Notes: generated by a model from the letters alone, not told the origin. 64,000 nt of DNA from Euzebyella marina (GCF_014855515.1 NZ_JACYFK010000001.1:1550001-1614000), one strand, 5' to 3'; shown: positions 23,342-32,694, numbered from the stretch's first letter. Numbers and translations are program-made.

Positions 23342-26197
23342 TTATTTGTTTAGTAGCGAATCTATCATTTTCTGATGGGGTTCTGATAACTCGCCCCTTA
23401 AATTGTTTAAGGCTTTTTTAACTTCTGAGGAATTGATTTCAGCAGTTCTTCGAATCATATACGGAAGCAAGTTAGGCATTTTCGACCTCATGGATAGGGC
23501 CAAGGCCCGCTTTGGATTTATTTCTGCCAAAGGTTCAGTGGCATACCAAAGCATAAGTGGAATGTTATGGTCTTCGGCGTCCTCTTCCCTTACGGATAGA
23601 GCTTCTAAAACGCCCCATCTTTTTTCTAGATCAAGACGCATCATGGCAGATGTCAAATACAGTCTTACCAAAGGAGAACTGTCATTTTTGGCCAAGGACT
23701 CAAATTTCTTAAGAATAGAAGTACTTACCTCCTTCTTTTCAGCTAGTAGTTGTATGGCCCAACTTCTAATGTATTCGTCTTTTTGTTCCAGTAATTCACC
23801 GAGTTCGGCCTCGGTAAGACCTTCAGTGGCATGCAATGTCCATAAGGCCCTCAGTCTTTTGGTGGACTCAGGATTTTCTTTTAATATTTTTTTCAATGCT
23901 GAATGAACCTTTGGGTTGGGGCCTCTTTCTTGAAGTAAGGTGCGAGCTTGCCGAACGTACCATTCGTTCTCGCTTAAATGATAATCGACTAATTCGAGGT
24001 CGGTGGCTTCATATAGATTCACCTTTTTCCACTTATCGTTCTTATGGGTAATCTTGAATATGCGACCCAATTCTTTATCGTGAACATCAGGGTTGGCGCT
24101 ATGGCACTGATTCTTGTCATACCAATCAATAGCAAATACCGATCCACTGGGGTCATACTTGAAATTGAGCCATTGGGACCAAGAATCGTTCATGACCAAA
24201 AAATCATCATTATGGGAAGCTATATAACCCGACCTGGAACGCGTTAATTGGTCATTATTCAAACGCGCACCATTTATGTTGTTCATGAAAATGGTGTTCT
24301 TATATTTCTCGGGCCACGTATCGCCACCCAAATAAATCATGGCCCCGGCATGGGCATGACCACCACCTGCCGCTGCCGACCGGAAGTTGCCGGCATGTGG
24401 CCCTCGGTCTCCCAGATAATGCACGTGGTCACTTATTTCTTTGATTTCACCATAGGTGTACGGATTAAAATGTTCACCGCCTTGGCGAATATATCGGGCC
24501 CCTTGAACCACATGAAACATGTGCGGAATAACACAAACCGTTATGAACGGATGTCCATAGTCGTTAAAATCAATTCCCCAAGGGTTACTGGTTCCTTCAG
24601 AGAAAATTTCAAACTCATGTCTCGTAGGATGGTACCGCCAGACCGCGGCGTTCAATTTTTGGCGTTCAGAATCGGGAGTACCTGGTTTTCCTACATTGGA
24701 ATGCGTAAACACCCCATGTACCCCATAGAGCCATCCGTCTGGGCCCCAACGTAAATTGTTCAACACCTCATGGGTGTCATCAAGCCCCCATCCGTCCAAA
24801 AGAACTTCGGGCGGTCCCGCAGGAAGGTCTTTCTCCGCATCCAAAGGAATAAATAATAAATAGGGAGCGGCTCCTACCCAAACGCCGCCCATACCTACTT
24901 CGATACCACTGGCCATGTTCAAGCCTTCAATGAACACTTTTTTCTTATCCAAATTACCATCCCCATTGGTGTCTTCAAAAATCAAGATACGGTCTTTTCC
25001 TTTTCCTTCTTCGGCGGGAACGGGATAGGTATGACCTTCTACGACCCATAGGCGACCTCTCGCATCAATGGTAAAGCTAATGGGGCGAATGATATCAGGT
25101 TCCGCAGCTGCCAAAGTGATTTTAAAATCGTCAGGTAGGGTCATGGCCTTCGCAGCTTCTTTTCCGGAAAGCCCCGAATTGACAATAGGGTCTAAAGGGG
25201 GGAGTATGATAATATCTTCTTGTCGTAATTGGTTGGGAAAACTAGGGCGACTGGGGTAGAATAGAAAATCATCAAAATTAATATGTGCCCATACATCATC
25301 TCGAATGTAGGGAATGGGCGAAGTACCCGTTTCGTTATCAATAATTCTAATATAAATCTTTTGATTAAGGTAATCGCTCAAATCAACTACCACAGGTTGA
25401 AGGGTAGCTCTGCCTTGCCCTGTTGATTTAAAAATGACCTTGTCATTTTCTGCCAATACAATTTCTACCCTGGTATCGGCCAAAGCCCCACCTGAAACTT
25501 TAAAGGAAGCAAAAGGGTGTTGAACTTCAAAAGGAGAAGAGGTAAGCTTACCTTTCTTTTTATAGTCTTTGGTGCCGCCACTGCTTAGAAAATAATTACC
25601 GGCGAAACCTACTTGAGCATTCTCTTCATGAATCGGGGTCGGGTCACTAAAAATGGGGTTTTTGAACGCATCGCCTTCAGCTTTCCAACCGGTAAGGTCT
25701 CCTTTTTCAAAATTGAGGTTTAGGGTGTCTCCATTTTTGGTAGGAACGATTCCGGCAATGACGGGAGTGTCAATTTTTCCTTCTACAATCTGAAATTTCC
25801 CCACCATACCAGCGGCCCTGTGACCGGGAACCGTGCAGAAATAGGTGTCATCGGCTTCGGCCCAAAAAGTAATCTGTGTAGATGAGCCCTCTTCGAGCAG
25901 GGTGCTACTTTTTATTCCTAATTTTTCCATGGCAATGTCATGGGTCATCGTCTCACCGTTGGTAATGGTAATTCTTACCCTGTCGCCTTTATTGGCTTTA
26001 AGGGTAGGGTTGCGAGTACCGTCATCCCCAAAATACCCAAGCATGCTGGCCTCTAACCAATATTCCCTATCAATAATGGTGGAATCTCTGAGTTCTACCG
26101 TTTCATTGTTCTTTTTATGGTCCGTTTTGCAGGATGTTATAAACAACAGGGGGCATAACAAAACACAGTAGGGAAAGAGGTTCTTGTAGTTGAGCAT
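23342..26197 (-). CDS. Cupredoxin-fused PVC-type membrane-bound dehydrogenase-like lipoprotein with HEAT repeats
   Basis: A 951-residue predicted lipoprotein (lipobox ITSC, Cys23). Domains in order: a blue-copper cupredoxin (about 45-140) with all type 1 ligands visible, His86, Cys121, His126 and Met131; a lectin-like beta-sandwich (about 150-325); a soluble-glucose-dehydrogenase-like beta-propeller of the putative membrane-bound dehydrogenase family (about 345-740, starting LPDFKITLAAAEPDIIRP with a D deleted variant spacing LPDD, including IFEDTNGDGNLDKKKVF); and HEAT-like helices (about 745-951). The family often ends in a CxxCH cytochrome domain; none is present here, and copper may take that electron-transfer role. 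Twenty-eight bases follow the DUF1080 gene stop. The substrate is unknown. Confidence 0.83.
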   Translation of the reverse strand: MLNYKNLFPYCVLLCPLLFITSCKTDHKKNNETVELRDSTIIDREYWLEASMLGYFGDDGTRNPTLKANKGDRVRITITNGETMTHDIAMEKLGIKSSTLLEEGSSTQITFWAEADDTYFCTVPGHRAAGMVGKFQIVEGKIDTPVIAGIVPTKNGDTLNLNFEKGDLTGWKAEGDAFKNPIFSDPTPIHEENAQVGFAGNYFLSSGGTKDYKKKGKLTSSPFEVQHPFASFKVSGGALADTRVEIVLAENDKVIFKSTGQGRATLQPVVVDLSDYLNQKIYIRIIDNETGTSPIPYIRDDVWAHINFDDFLFYPSRPSFPNQLRQEDIIILPPLDPIVNSGLSGKEAAKAMTLPDDFKITLAAAEPDIIRPISFTIDARGRLWVVEGHTYPVPAEEGKGKDRILIFEDTNGDGNLDKKKVFIEGLNMASGIEVGMGGVWVGAAPYLLFIPLDAEKDLPAGPPEVLLDGWGLDDTHEVLNNLRWGPDGWLYGVHGVFTHSNVGKPGTPDSERQKLNAAVWRYHPTRHEFEIFSEGTSNPWGIDFNDYGHPFITVCVIPHMFHVVQGARYIRQGGEHFNPYTYGEIKEISDHVHYLGDRGPHAGNFRSAAAGGGHAHAGAMIYLGGDTWPEKYKNTIFMNNINGARLNNDQLTRSRSGYIASHNDDFLVMNDSWSQWLNFKYDPSGSVFAIDWYDKNQCHSANPDVHDKELGRIFKITHKNDKWKKVNLYEATDLELVDYHLSENEWYVRQARTLLQERGPNPKVHSALKKILKENPESTKRLRALWTLHATEGLTEAELGELLEQKDEYIRSWAIQLLAEKKEVSTSILKKFESLAKNDSSPLVRLYLTSAMMRLDLEKRWGVLEALSVREEDAEDHNIPLMLWYATEPLAEINPKRALALSMRSKMPNLLPYMIRRTAEINSSEVKKALNNLRGELSEPHQKMIDSLLNK

Positions 26198-26225
26198 GAA
26201 TGTGGTGGGTTAAGTTGGTTTTGGT

Positions 26226-26885
26226 TTAATCCAAATTTTTGAGTTGAAGGTCTTTAAAAGCTACCAAGGCCTTACCGCCGCCATGAATTTGCAGGCCAAT
26301 AATTCCTTCGGTGGCCACCGAGGGGTCTTTTTCAGTATAATCTACCGTTTGGTGACCATTGATATACAATTGAATATGCCCGTTTTCGGCGTGTATCTTA
26401 TAATCGTTCCAATCATTCTTATGAATCCAATCTTCGACCAATGTGGAATCTGGAGCGGCCAAGGTCTCGTTTCTTCTCGATTCATCATACAGACTGGCCC
26501 AGTATCCTTCACCCCAATCCGCTTGAAAACCCTGCATTTCATGAGCGGGCTCCGTAAGGCGCTTGCTCCAAATTTGTACTCCGGAGTTGATGAAACCTTC
26601 CTCTCCCGTTAGTTTAATCTTAAAGGTGAGGATGAAGTTTTTATAAGATGCATCAGTACATAAAAATTCATTTTGGGGCACCGTTTTTTTCAATGAGCCC
26701 CCGATAATCATTTTGTCTTCAATTCGCCAAATATGGGTGGTGTCACCGTTCCAGCCATTGAAGGTTTGACCGTCGAAAATAGGTTGAAATCCGCCTGAAG
26801 GATGATTGCAGGCCGAGAAACATACCAAAATATAAAGTGCTATCAAGTACCTTAGGTAAGATAGTCGGTTAAAAAACCTTTGCAT
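26226..26885 (-). CDS. DUF1080 (3-keto-disaccharide hydrolase domain) lipoprotein
   Basis: A 219-residue lipoprotein starting MQRFFNRLSYLRYLIALYIL with lipobox VCFSAC (Cys26). The DUF1080 domain fills the rest: FQPIFDGQTFNGWNGDTTHIWRIEDKMIIGGS, LTFKIKLTGEEGFINSGVQIW, and the C-terminal GIIGLQIHGGGKALVAFKDLQLKNL. The fold is concanavalin A-like; characterised members cleave 3-keto-glycosides produced by sugar C3 oxidation. The ATG at 26885 is chosen because the longer frame to 27011 adds residues with no signal-peptide character. It heads the minus-strand unit and is divergent from a Gfo/Idh oxidoreductase, a pairing that fits the 3-keto route. Confidence 0.87.
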   Translation of the reverse strand: MQRFFNRLSYLRYLIALYILVCFSACNHPSGGFQPIFDGQTFNGWNGDTTHIWRIEDKMIIGGSLKKTVPQNEFLCTDASYKNFILTFKIKLTGEEGFINSGVQIWSKRLTEPAHEMQGFQADWGEGYWASLYDESRRNETLAAPDSTLVEDWIHKNDWNDYKIHAENGHIQLYINGHQTVDYTEKDPSVATEGIIGLQIHGGGKALVAFKDLQLKNLD

Positions 26886-27065
26886 GGTAAATAGTTGTTG
26901 GTTGAGAGTGGTATTGTTCAACAAGATAATCAATTTAATGAAAGAATTAACGCGAAACCTTTTTGTGATGTGGGGAGTGGAATTACTGTCTACTTTGATG
27001 ATATAAAACATTTTATGTTACGATTGAATGTTTTACTTTTAGAAATCAACAAACAGAACACTACT

Positions 27066-28178
27066 ATGGGATCACGAAGAAATTTTTTGGAAAAACTGAC
27101 CGTATCGGCAGTTGGCCTACCTCTATTATATCACAGCAACCCTCTTTTTGCAGCTTCAGAAGCACCGTACCAAGGTCCGGTCTTAAAAGTGGCCATTATG
27201 GGTCTTGGTAGTTATGGCACCCGAGTTGCGGAAGCTATGAAAGATTGCAAACGGGCAAAATTGGTGGGTGTTATCAGTGGCACTCCGTCAAAAATAAAAG
27301 ACTGGCAGGCCAAGTACGATATTCCAAAAAAAAACTGCTACAACTATGAGAATTTTGATGCCATCAAAGACAATAAAGATATCGATGCCGTTTATGTAAT
27401 TACCCCTAACGGATTGCATAAAGACCAATCAATACGGGTTGCCAAGGCGGGAAAGCACGTTATCTGTGAAAAGCCTATGGCCGTTAATGCAGATGAGGCC
27501 CAAGAAATGGTCGATGCCTGTAAGGCTGCCAAGGTACATTTGCTCATTGGTTATCGTATGCATTACGAGCCCAAGACAGTTGAGGTCATTAAGATGCGGC
27601 AGAACGGGGAATTCGGGAAAGTAAAATTCTTTCAAGGGCAATCGGGTTTTACTATTGGTGATCCCAGTCAATGGCGTTTGAACAAAGAATTGGCCGGTGG
27701 TGGCGCTATGATGGATATTGGTATCTATTCTATTAACGGGGCTCGTTATATGTTGGGCGAAGAGCCTATTTGGGTCACGGCACAGGAAACCAAAACCGAC
27801 CCGATCAAATTTAAGGAAGGGGTTGACGAGACCATTCAGTTTCAATTGGGTTTCCCAAGTGGTGCGGTGGCCAATTGTCTATCTACTTACAATATGAGTC
27901 ATTTAGATCGCTTTTTTATGACAGGTTCGGAAGGTTGGGTAGAAATGCAGCCCTCTACCGGTTATGGCCCTATTAAAGGGCGAACCCATAAAGGAGAACT
28001 AAATCAATCCCATACGACCCATCAAACCTTGCAGATGGACGGTATGTCTCAACTTATCTTTGAAGGGGTACAACCGATTGTTCCGTTGGATGGGGAAGAA
28101 GGGCTGAAGGATATGAAAATAATCGATGCCATTTACGAAGCGGCAGAAACAGGTGAGAAGGTGGCGATTAGCTTGTAG
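27066..28178 (+). CDS. Tat-exported Gfo/Idh/MocA family oxidoreductase
   Basis: A 370-residue NAD(P)-dependent oxidoreductase. The start at 27066 yields a twin-arginine signal (GSRRNFLEKLTVSAVGLPLL, cleaved after about residue 31). An in-frame extension back to 26895 would bury that signal and is rejected. The Rossmann domain has VAIMGLGSYGTRVAEAMKDC, and the catalytic-lysine motif is in GKHVICEKPMAVNADEAQEM. The C-terminal sheet domain contains AGGGAMMDIGIYSINGARYMLG. Export with bound cofactor is typical of periplasmic members such as glucose-fructose oxidoreductase. Divergent DUF1080 suggests C3 oxidation of a glycoside; this is an inference. Confidence 0.88.
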   Translation: MGSRRNFLEKLTVSAVGLPLLYHSNPLFAASEAPYQGPVLKVAIMGLGSYGTRVAEAMKDCKRAKLVGVISGTPSKIKDWQAKYDIPKKNCYNYENFDAIKDNKDIDAVYVITPNGLHKDQSIRVAKAGKHVICEKPMAVNADEAQEMVDACKAAKVHLLIGYRMHYEPKTVEVIKMRQNGEFGKVKFFQGQSGFTIGDPSQWRLNKELAGGGAMMDIGIYSINGARYMLGEEPIWVTAQETKTDPIKFKEGVDETIQFQLGFPSGAVANCLSTYNMSHLDRFFMTGSEGWVEMQPSTGYGPIKGRTHKGELNQSHTTHQTLQMDGMSQLIFEGVQPIVPLDGEEGLKDMKIIDAIYEAAETGEKVAISL

Positions 28179-28231
28179 TCTATCGCAAAGGTGTCAGTTT
28201 GTTTTCTCAAAGAGTAAAAAGGCATTTATAT

Positions 28232-31200
28232 TTAAACCTGTTTTTCCTTGTTGGAAAAAACTTTAGTGCTCATTTTCATGTCAGCATATCGCGGGTCAGG
28301 AATATAGTCTTGCTTTTGCATTTTGATTACTTCGATGCTTAAGAATCCGAACTCGCTCACCACCTTGCCATAAAAACGATACACCCCTTTTCCCCTAAAA
28401 AAGTATTTAGCGGCAATGGGAGGAAATAGTACTACATCAAATACTTCGCCCTGCTGATCGACCAAAGTAGCGAAGTGCATACTTTTGCCATGGTGGGTGC
28501 TTGTATTCTTGACAGTGACCAAATAGCCATAAATATCGATATGTCTGTTTAAAAACATTTTTAAATCTCTAGCGCATCGACTATTTTTTGGTGGTTCTTC
28601 CATTAATTTGAACGGGCTGCACAGACAAAAACCTAGAAGCTCAAATTGTGTGAAAGCAGTTTCTAGCTCGGTAGTATGCAGTTCTGGTATTTGAAAATTT
28701 TGATGTTTTGGAGGAAATAGTTTTGGATGGTCTATTTTGCCTTTTCCGCTGAGAAGTAGATGGGCTTTCCATAAAAGTTGATGCTTATTGACACCGGTAA
28801 ACCTAAACGCATCAATACGAATTAGAATTCCGACTTGCTCAATAGAGATATTTATTCTGTCTAAAAAATCTTCCAATGAATAAAAATTTCCATTGAGCTT
28901 TCTTTCTTTGACAATGCGTTCGATTACCCTAATCTCAAGCTCTTTTAGATAGCCTAGTCCTAAAAAAACCTCCTTCCCATAAATCACATTAGCATCAAAA
29001 CTTCTATTGATGCACGGGGGGTGTATGATGCCTCCTAGCATACGGGCTTCATGAACATAAAACTCGGCACGATAAAATCCCCCACCATTATTTAGCACTG
29101 CCACCATATATTCTAGAGGGTAGTAGGTGCGTAGAAACAGTGTTTGGTAGCTTTCTACGGCATACGAGGCAGAATGCCCTTTGGCAAAGGCATAACCGGC
29201 AAAACTGGCAATTTGTTCCCAAACCTCAAAGATAATCTGGTCGGGTTCGCCTTTTTTGCGACAGTTTTCGATGAACTTTAGGCGTACTTTTTCAAATTCT
29301 TCACGGGATCTGAATTTTCCGCTCATCCCACGGCGTAATACATCGGCCTCACCCAAATCAAGGTCTGCAAAATGATGGGCGACCTTGATTACATCTTCTT
29401 GATATACCATTACCCCATAAGTTTCTGGCATAATATCTAACATGACCGGATGCCCTTTTTCAAGAGCCCTGCTTTTATCGCGATGTCTTAAGATATATTC
29501 TCTCATCATACCGCTTTTAGCCACCCCAGGGCGGATGATCGAACTTGCGGCTACTAACCCCAGATAATTGTCGACCTCGAGTTTTTTTAATAGCATACGC
29601 ATAGCGGGCGACTCTACATAAAAACACCCCATACATTGGGCCGTTTTTATGAGCTCATTTATTTTCGGGTCTTTTTTAAACTGACGTATGTTATGTATGT
29701 CTAAATCATGTGAAGCTTCTGGTCTATTATAGCGAATGATATCTAAAGACTCTTTGATTTTAGCTAACCCACGTTGCCCTAAAATGTCAAATTTAAATAA
29801 GCCCACATCTTCAGCGATGACCATATCGAATTGAGTGGTTGCAAAGCCTTTGGGCGGTAGGTGGGTCGCTGAAAACCAATGTAGTGGTTTCTCGCTTATC
29901 AATATTCCTCCGGCGTGTATGCTGAGATAATTGGGCATGCCCATAATTAATTGGGCATATTTAATGACCAATCGTGAAATATCGTCGAGGTTCGATTGAT
30001 TTTGCCTGCCTTCGCAGAGAATATCTATTTCATTTTTTGGCAGCCCGAAGACTTTGCCAAGTTCTCGTAGAACGCCTCTCTCTTTAAAAGTAACGTAAGT
30101 GCCCAAAAGAGCCACATTTTTAAATCTTTTAAAGATATATTCGGTCATTATAGGCCGATCTCGATGGGAGAAGTCGATATCAAAGTCTGGGGGGTTGGTA
30201 CGGTATAAATTAATAAACCTTTCGAAATATAGATCCAAATCTATTGGGTCGACGTCTGTAATACGCAATAGGTAGGCCACTACACTGTTAGCCCCACTCC
30301 CTCGCCCTACATAAAAGAAACCTCGCTTTCGGGCTTCGGTAACGATGTCATAATTGATAAGAAAATAAGATACAAAGCCCATCTCTTTAATAAGCTTCAT
30401 TTCTTTCTCTAAACGCTCTGTAATACCCTTGCCCCCGTTTGGATATCGATAGGCGAGACCTTCACGACAAAGTTTTTCGAGCAAAGCTTCATCTTTCTCT
30501 TTTGTTCCCTGATATGTATTAAGATTCTGGGGTGGTTTTTTTTCGGAAAAATCGAAAAATATACTGCAAGAGTTTAATAAACGTTCTGTGTTCTCTAAAA
30601 TATAAGTGTGTTCGGAAAAAGCTGCGGCCAGGTTTGTTATCGGAAACATTTTTTCATCTTCAGAAGCTTCTTCAGACTTGTCTAACATGCTTAAAAGTAC
30701 ATTGTTGTCTATAGCCCGTAATAACCGATGTGCATTAAAATCGTTTTTGTTTCTAAATGTCACAGGTTGCTGTACTACTAACTTATCCTTCCATGAAATT
30801 AATCTGGAAAACGGCAGTTTTCTTAAGTCTGTAATAGAGACGCCTACATATTCATTTTCATTTAAGGTCATTATCTCATTAAGCAGAATTTTTTCAAAGG
30901 GGTAGATTACGTAGGCATTCGAAAACTTAGGTGCAACAGGCGGTATTTTTTTTTGTTCGTGAAGATGATACGAAAGAAAATCGTTGAGTTCTAAATACCC
31001 TTGGTTGTTTTGTGCAATGCCTAAAAAACACGGATCTACACCATTTCGAAAGTCAATACCTAAAATAGGGGTGATTCCGAAATCGGGAGCCAATCGAACA
31101 AAGTTAAGGCAGGCCGAAGTATTGTTAATGTCTGTTAATACCAATCGTGTTACCTCATTATGTTGAGCTAGGCGCAAGAGCTCTTTTTCGGAAAATGTTC

Positions 31201-31240
31201 CGAACCGTAGGCTGTAATATGTATGGCAGTTTAGATACAT
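28232..31240 (-). CDS. Accessory DNA polymerase III alpha subunit (DnaE2-like, error-prone type)
   Basis: A 1002-residue C-family polymerase, about the length of DnaE2/ImuC and shorter than replicative DnaE. The PHP region (MYLNCHTYYSLRFGTFSEKE, then LVLTDINN) lacks several usual histidines (HxH and TDH positions), so proofreading or metal binding there is doubtful. The catalytic palm is intact: GRGSGANSVVAYLLRITDVD, PPDFDIDF with Asp352, 354 and 356, and KFDILGQRGLAKI. DLGEADVLRRGMSGK and an OB-like C-terminus (DIYGYLVTVKNTSTH) follow. The ATG at 31240 is preferred over TTG at 31258. It follows the Y-family gene by 64 bases, and together they form a translesion-synthesis cassette. Confidence 0.88.
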   Translation of the reverse strand: MYLNCHTYYSLRFGTFSEKELLRLAQHNEVTRLVLTDINNTSACLNFVRLAPDFGITPILGIDFRNGVDPCFLGIAQNNQGYLELNDFLSYHLHEQKKIPPVAPKFSNAYVIYPFEKILLNEIMTLNENEYVGVSITDLRKLPFSRLISWKDKLVVQQPVTFRNKNDFNAHRLLRAIDNNVLLSMLDKSEEASEDEKMFPITNLAAAFSEHTYILENTERLLNSCSIFFDFSEKKPPQNLNTYQGTKEKDEALLEKLCREGLAYRYPNGGKGITERLEKEMKLIKEMGFVSYFLINYDIVTEARKRGFFYVGRGSGANSVVAYLLRITDVDPIDLDLYFERFINLYRTNPPDFDIDFSHRDRPIMTEYIFKRFKNVALLGTYVTFKERGVLRELGKVFGLPKNEIDILCEGRQNQSNLDDISRLVIKYAQLIMGMPNYLSIHAGGILISEKPLHWFSATHLPPKGFATTQFDMVIAEDVGLFKFDILGQRGLAKIKESLDIIRYNRPEASHDLDIHNIRQFKKDPKINELIKTAQCMGCFYVESPAMRMLLKKLEVDNYLGLVAASSIIRPGVAKSGMMREYILRHRDKSRALEKGHPVMLDIMPETYGVMVYQEDVIKVAHHFADLDLGEADVLRRGMSGKFRSREEFEKVRLKFIENCRKKGEPDQIIFEVWEQIASFAGYAFAKGHSASYAVESYQTLFLRTYYPLEYMVAVLNNGGGFYRAEFYVHEARMLGGIIHPPCINRSFDANVIYGKEVFLGLGYLKELEIRVIERIVKERKLNGNFYSLEDFLDRINISIEQVGILIRIDAFRFTGVNKHQLLWKAHLLLSGKGKIDHPKLFPPKHQNFQIPELHTTELETAFTQFELLGFCLCSPFKLMEEPPKNSRCARDLKMFLNRHIDIYGYLVTVKNTSTHHGKSMHFATLVDQQGEVFDVVLFPPIAAKYFFRGKGVYRFYGKVVSEFGFLSIEVIKMQKQDYIPDPRYADMKMSTKVFSNKEKQV

Positions 31241-31304
31241 AAAAATAGTAGCGGTCAATAGTTATGGTCAAAAATTGAAATGACCTTACACCATTTTCTG
31301 AATT

Positions 31305-32519
31305 CTATTGTTTGCGGTGGGCCAGTACAATTGGTGGGCGGCCATCGAAAGGGTTTTGCATTCGGCCAATCGTTCGTGCTCCCATGCCAGAAGCACGAAT
31401 TACACTTTTGTCGCCATACCGCTTTCTAATATGATCCATGGCGTTATAGAGGTTCAAAATTTCCTCAGTATCGTCAAAAAGGTTGATTTGGTAATTGCCA
31501 GATACCAAATGACTGAATCTTATACCGACTAACCGTACTAACAATCTTCGATTATAAAGTGATTTGAACATTTCCAATATTTGTGGTATTAGAATATGGT
31601 CTGCACTGGTGTATGGAATTCTTAACTGTTTAGAGTAAGTGTTGAAATCGGAGTACCTTATTTTTACGGCGACACAAGCGGTTAATTTTTCACCACGCCT
31701 CAGTTGATATGCTAGGTTTTCGGTCATGGCTATCAATATTCCTTTTAGCTTTACCACGTCTATTGTGTCTTTATCAAAAGTGCGTTCGGTCGATATTGAT
31801 TTGCGATCACAGAAAGGAACCACTGGGGTATGGTCGATTCCATTGGCTCTTTTCCAAATAATCTTGCCATTTTTTCCAAGAACACGCTGCATTATGTCTA
31901 CGGGCATTTCTTGTATCGTTCGAACTTGGCGTAATCCGAGATTGCGAAGGGTTTGATAGGTTTTGTCACCCACCATAGGTATTTTTTTGATGGATAAAGG
32001 AGCTAGAAAGGGTTTCTCCAGTCCAAAATCAATTTTTAATTGATTGTTCGGTTTTGCTTCGTTCGTTGCTACTTTTGAAACAACTTTATTGACTGAAAGT
32101 CCAAAAGAAATGGGAAGCCCTACTTCTTTTATGATTCGATGCCTTAGTTCAGATGCATATTTATAACAACCAAAGAACCGATCCATTCCTGTCAAGTCGG
32201 CATAGAATTCATCTATACTGGATTTTTCGAATAGTGGTACGTGTTCTTTAATGATTTCGGTCACATCATCAGAACATTTACTGTAGGTGCCTGCATTGCC
32301 TTTAATAGTAATGGCTTCAGGGCATAGTTCTTTTGCCATTTTCATCGGCATGCCTGAATGTACCCCATAACCACGTGTCTCATAACTACAGGCGGCTACA
32401 ACACCGCGGTCGCTTATTCCGCCTACAAGTATAGGCTTACCTTTTAAGCGGCTGTCATGTTTGCGTTCAACAGATACAAAAAATGTATCAAGGTCTAAGT
32501 GCAGAATAGTTTTTTGCAT
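31305..32519 (-). CDS. Y-family DNA polymerase (DinB/UmuC-like)
   Basis: A 404-residue translesion polymerase. Catalytic carboxylates are present: Asp9 and Asp11 in HLDLDTFFVSVE, and Asp103-Glu104 in SSIDEFYADL. The steric-gate region FFVSVE is normal, so it should be active, unlike ImuB proteins that have lost these residues. Thumb helix-hairpin-helix motifs (IPMVGDKTYQTLRNLGL, about 180-197) and the little-finger domain follow. A QINLF sequence at 344-348 fits the beta-clamp binding consensus QxxLF. It is first of the two-gene unit with the DnaE-like gene. No imuA or S24-peptidase gene lies beside it. Two 11-base dyads precede the start. Confidence 0.92.
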   Translation of the reverse strand: MQKTILHLDLDTFFVSVERKHDSRLKGKPILVGGISDRGVVAACSYETRGYGVHSGMPMKMAKELCPEAITIKGNAGTYSKCSDDVTEIIKEHVPLFEKSSIDEFYADLTGMDRFFGCYKYASELRHRIIKEVGLPISFGLSVNKVVSKVATNEAKPNNQLKIDFGLEKPFLAPLSIKKIPMVGDKTYQTLRNLGLRQVRTIQEMPVDIMQRVLGKNGKIIWKRANGIDHTPVVPFCDRKSISTERTFDKDTIDVVKLKGILIAMTENLAYQLRRGEKLTACVAVKIRYSDFNTYSKQLRIPYTSADHILIPQILEMFKSLYNRRLLVRLVGIRFSHLVSGNYQINLFDDTEEILNLYNAMDHIRKRYGDKSVIRASGMGARTIGRMQNPFDGRPPIVLAHRKQ

Positions 32520-32552
32520 AGCAAATCGAAAAATAATCGATAGCTAAATTAT

Positions 32553-32582
32553 GGAATAATTCCAATAATTTGGATTATTTCC
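32553..32582. promoter_or_regulatory. Tandem dyads upstream of the Y-family polymerase gene
   Basis: GGAATAATTCC at 32553-32563 is a perfect dyad, and GGATTATTTCC at 32572-32582 is a near-copy, 19 bases apart start to start. They lie 34-63 bases before the polymerase ATG. Two helix-spaced similar sites look like an operator for a damage-responsive repressor, but the regulator is unknown. Confidence 0.5.
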
Positions 32583-32607
32583 TTCTTAAGAAATAAAAAT
32601 TAACACA

Positions 32608-32627
32608 ACTTGAGGGTAGTCTCAAGT
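32608..32627 (-). terminator. Hairpin terminator of the LacI gene
   Basis: ACTTGAG at 32608-32614 pairs perfectly with CTCAAGT at 32621-32627 around a 6-base loop. On the minus strand the hairpin is followed by a T-rich stretch containing TTTTTATTT. It lies 68 bases past the lacI-family stop and separates that gene from the polymerase unit. Confidence 0.55.
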
Positions 32628-32694
32628 CTTTGGGATTATTAGAATTTTTCTAAGAGTGAATTACGCTTAAAATTAATTGTGTGTTTTTTATAAG

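Noticed and set aside
24248-24754. 168-codon plus-strand frame inside the cupredoxin-dehydrogenase gene
   Set aside because: It is opposite to a clear family member and its translation has no domain or signal; a long antisense frame by chance.
26895-27065. N-terminal extension of the Gfo/Idh gene to 26895
   Set aside because: It would place 57 residues before a textbook twin-arginine signal; the start at 27066 is preferred.
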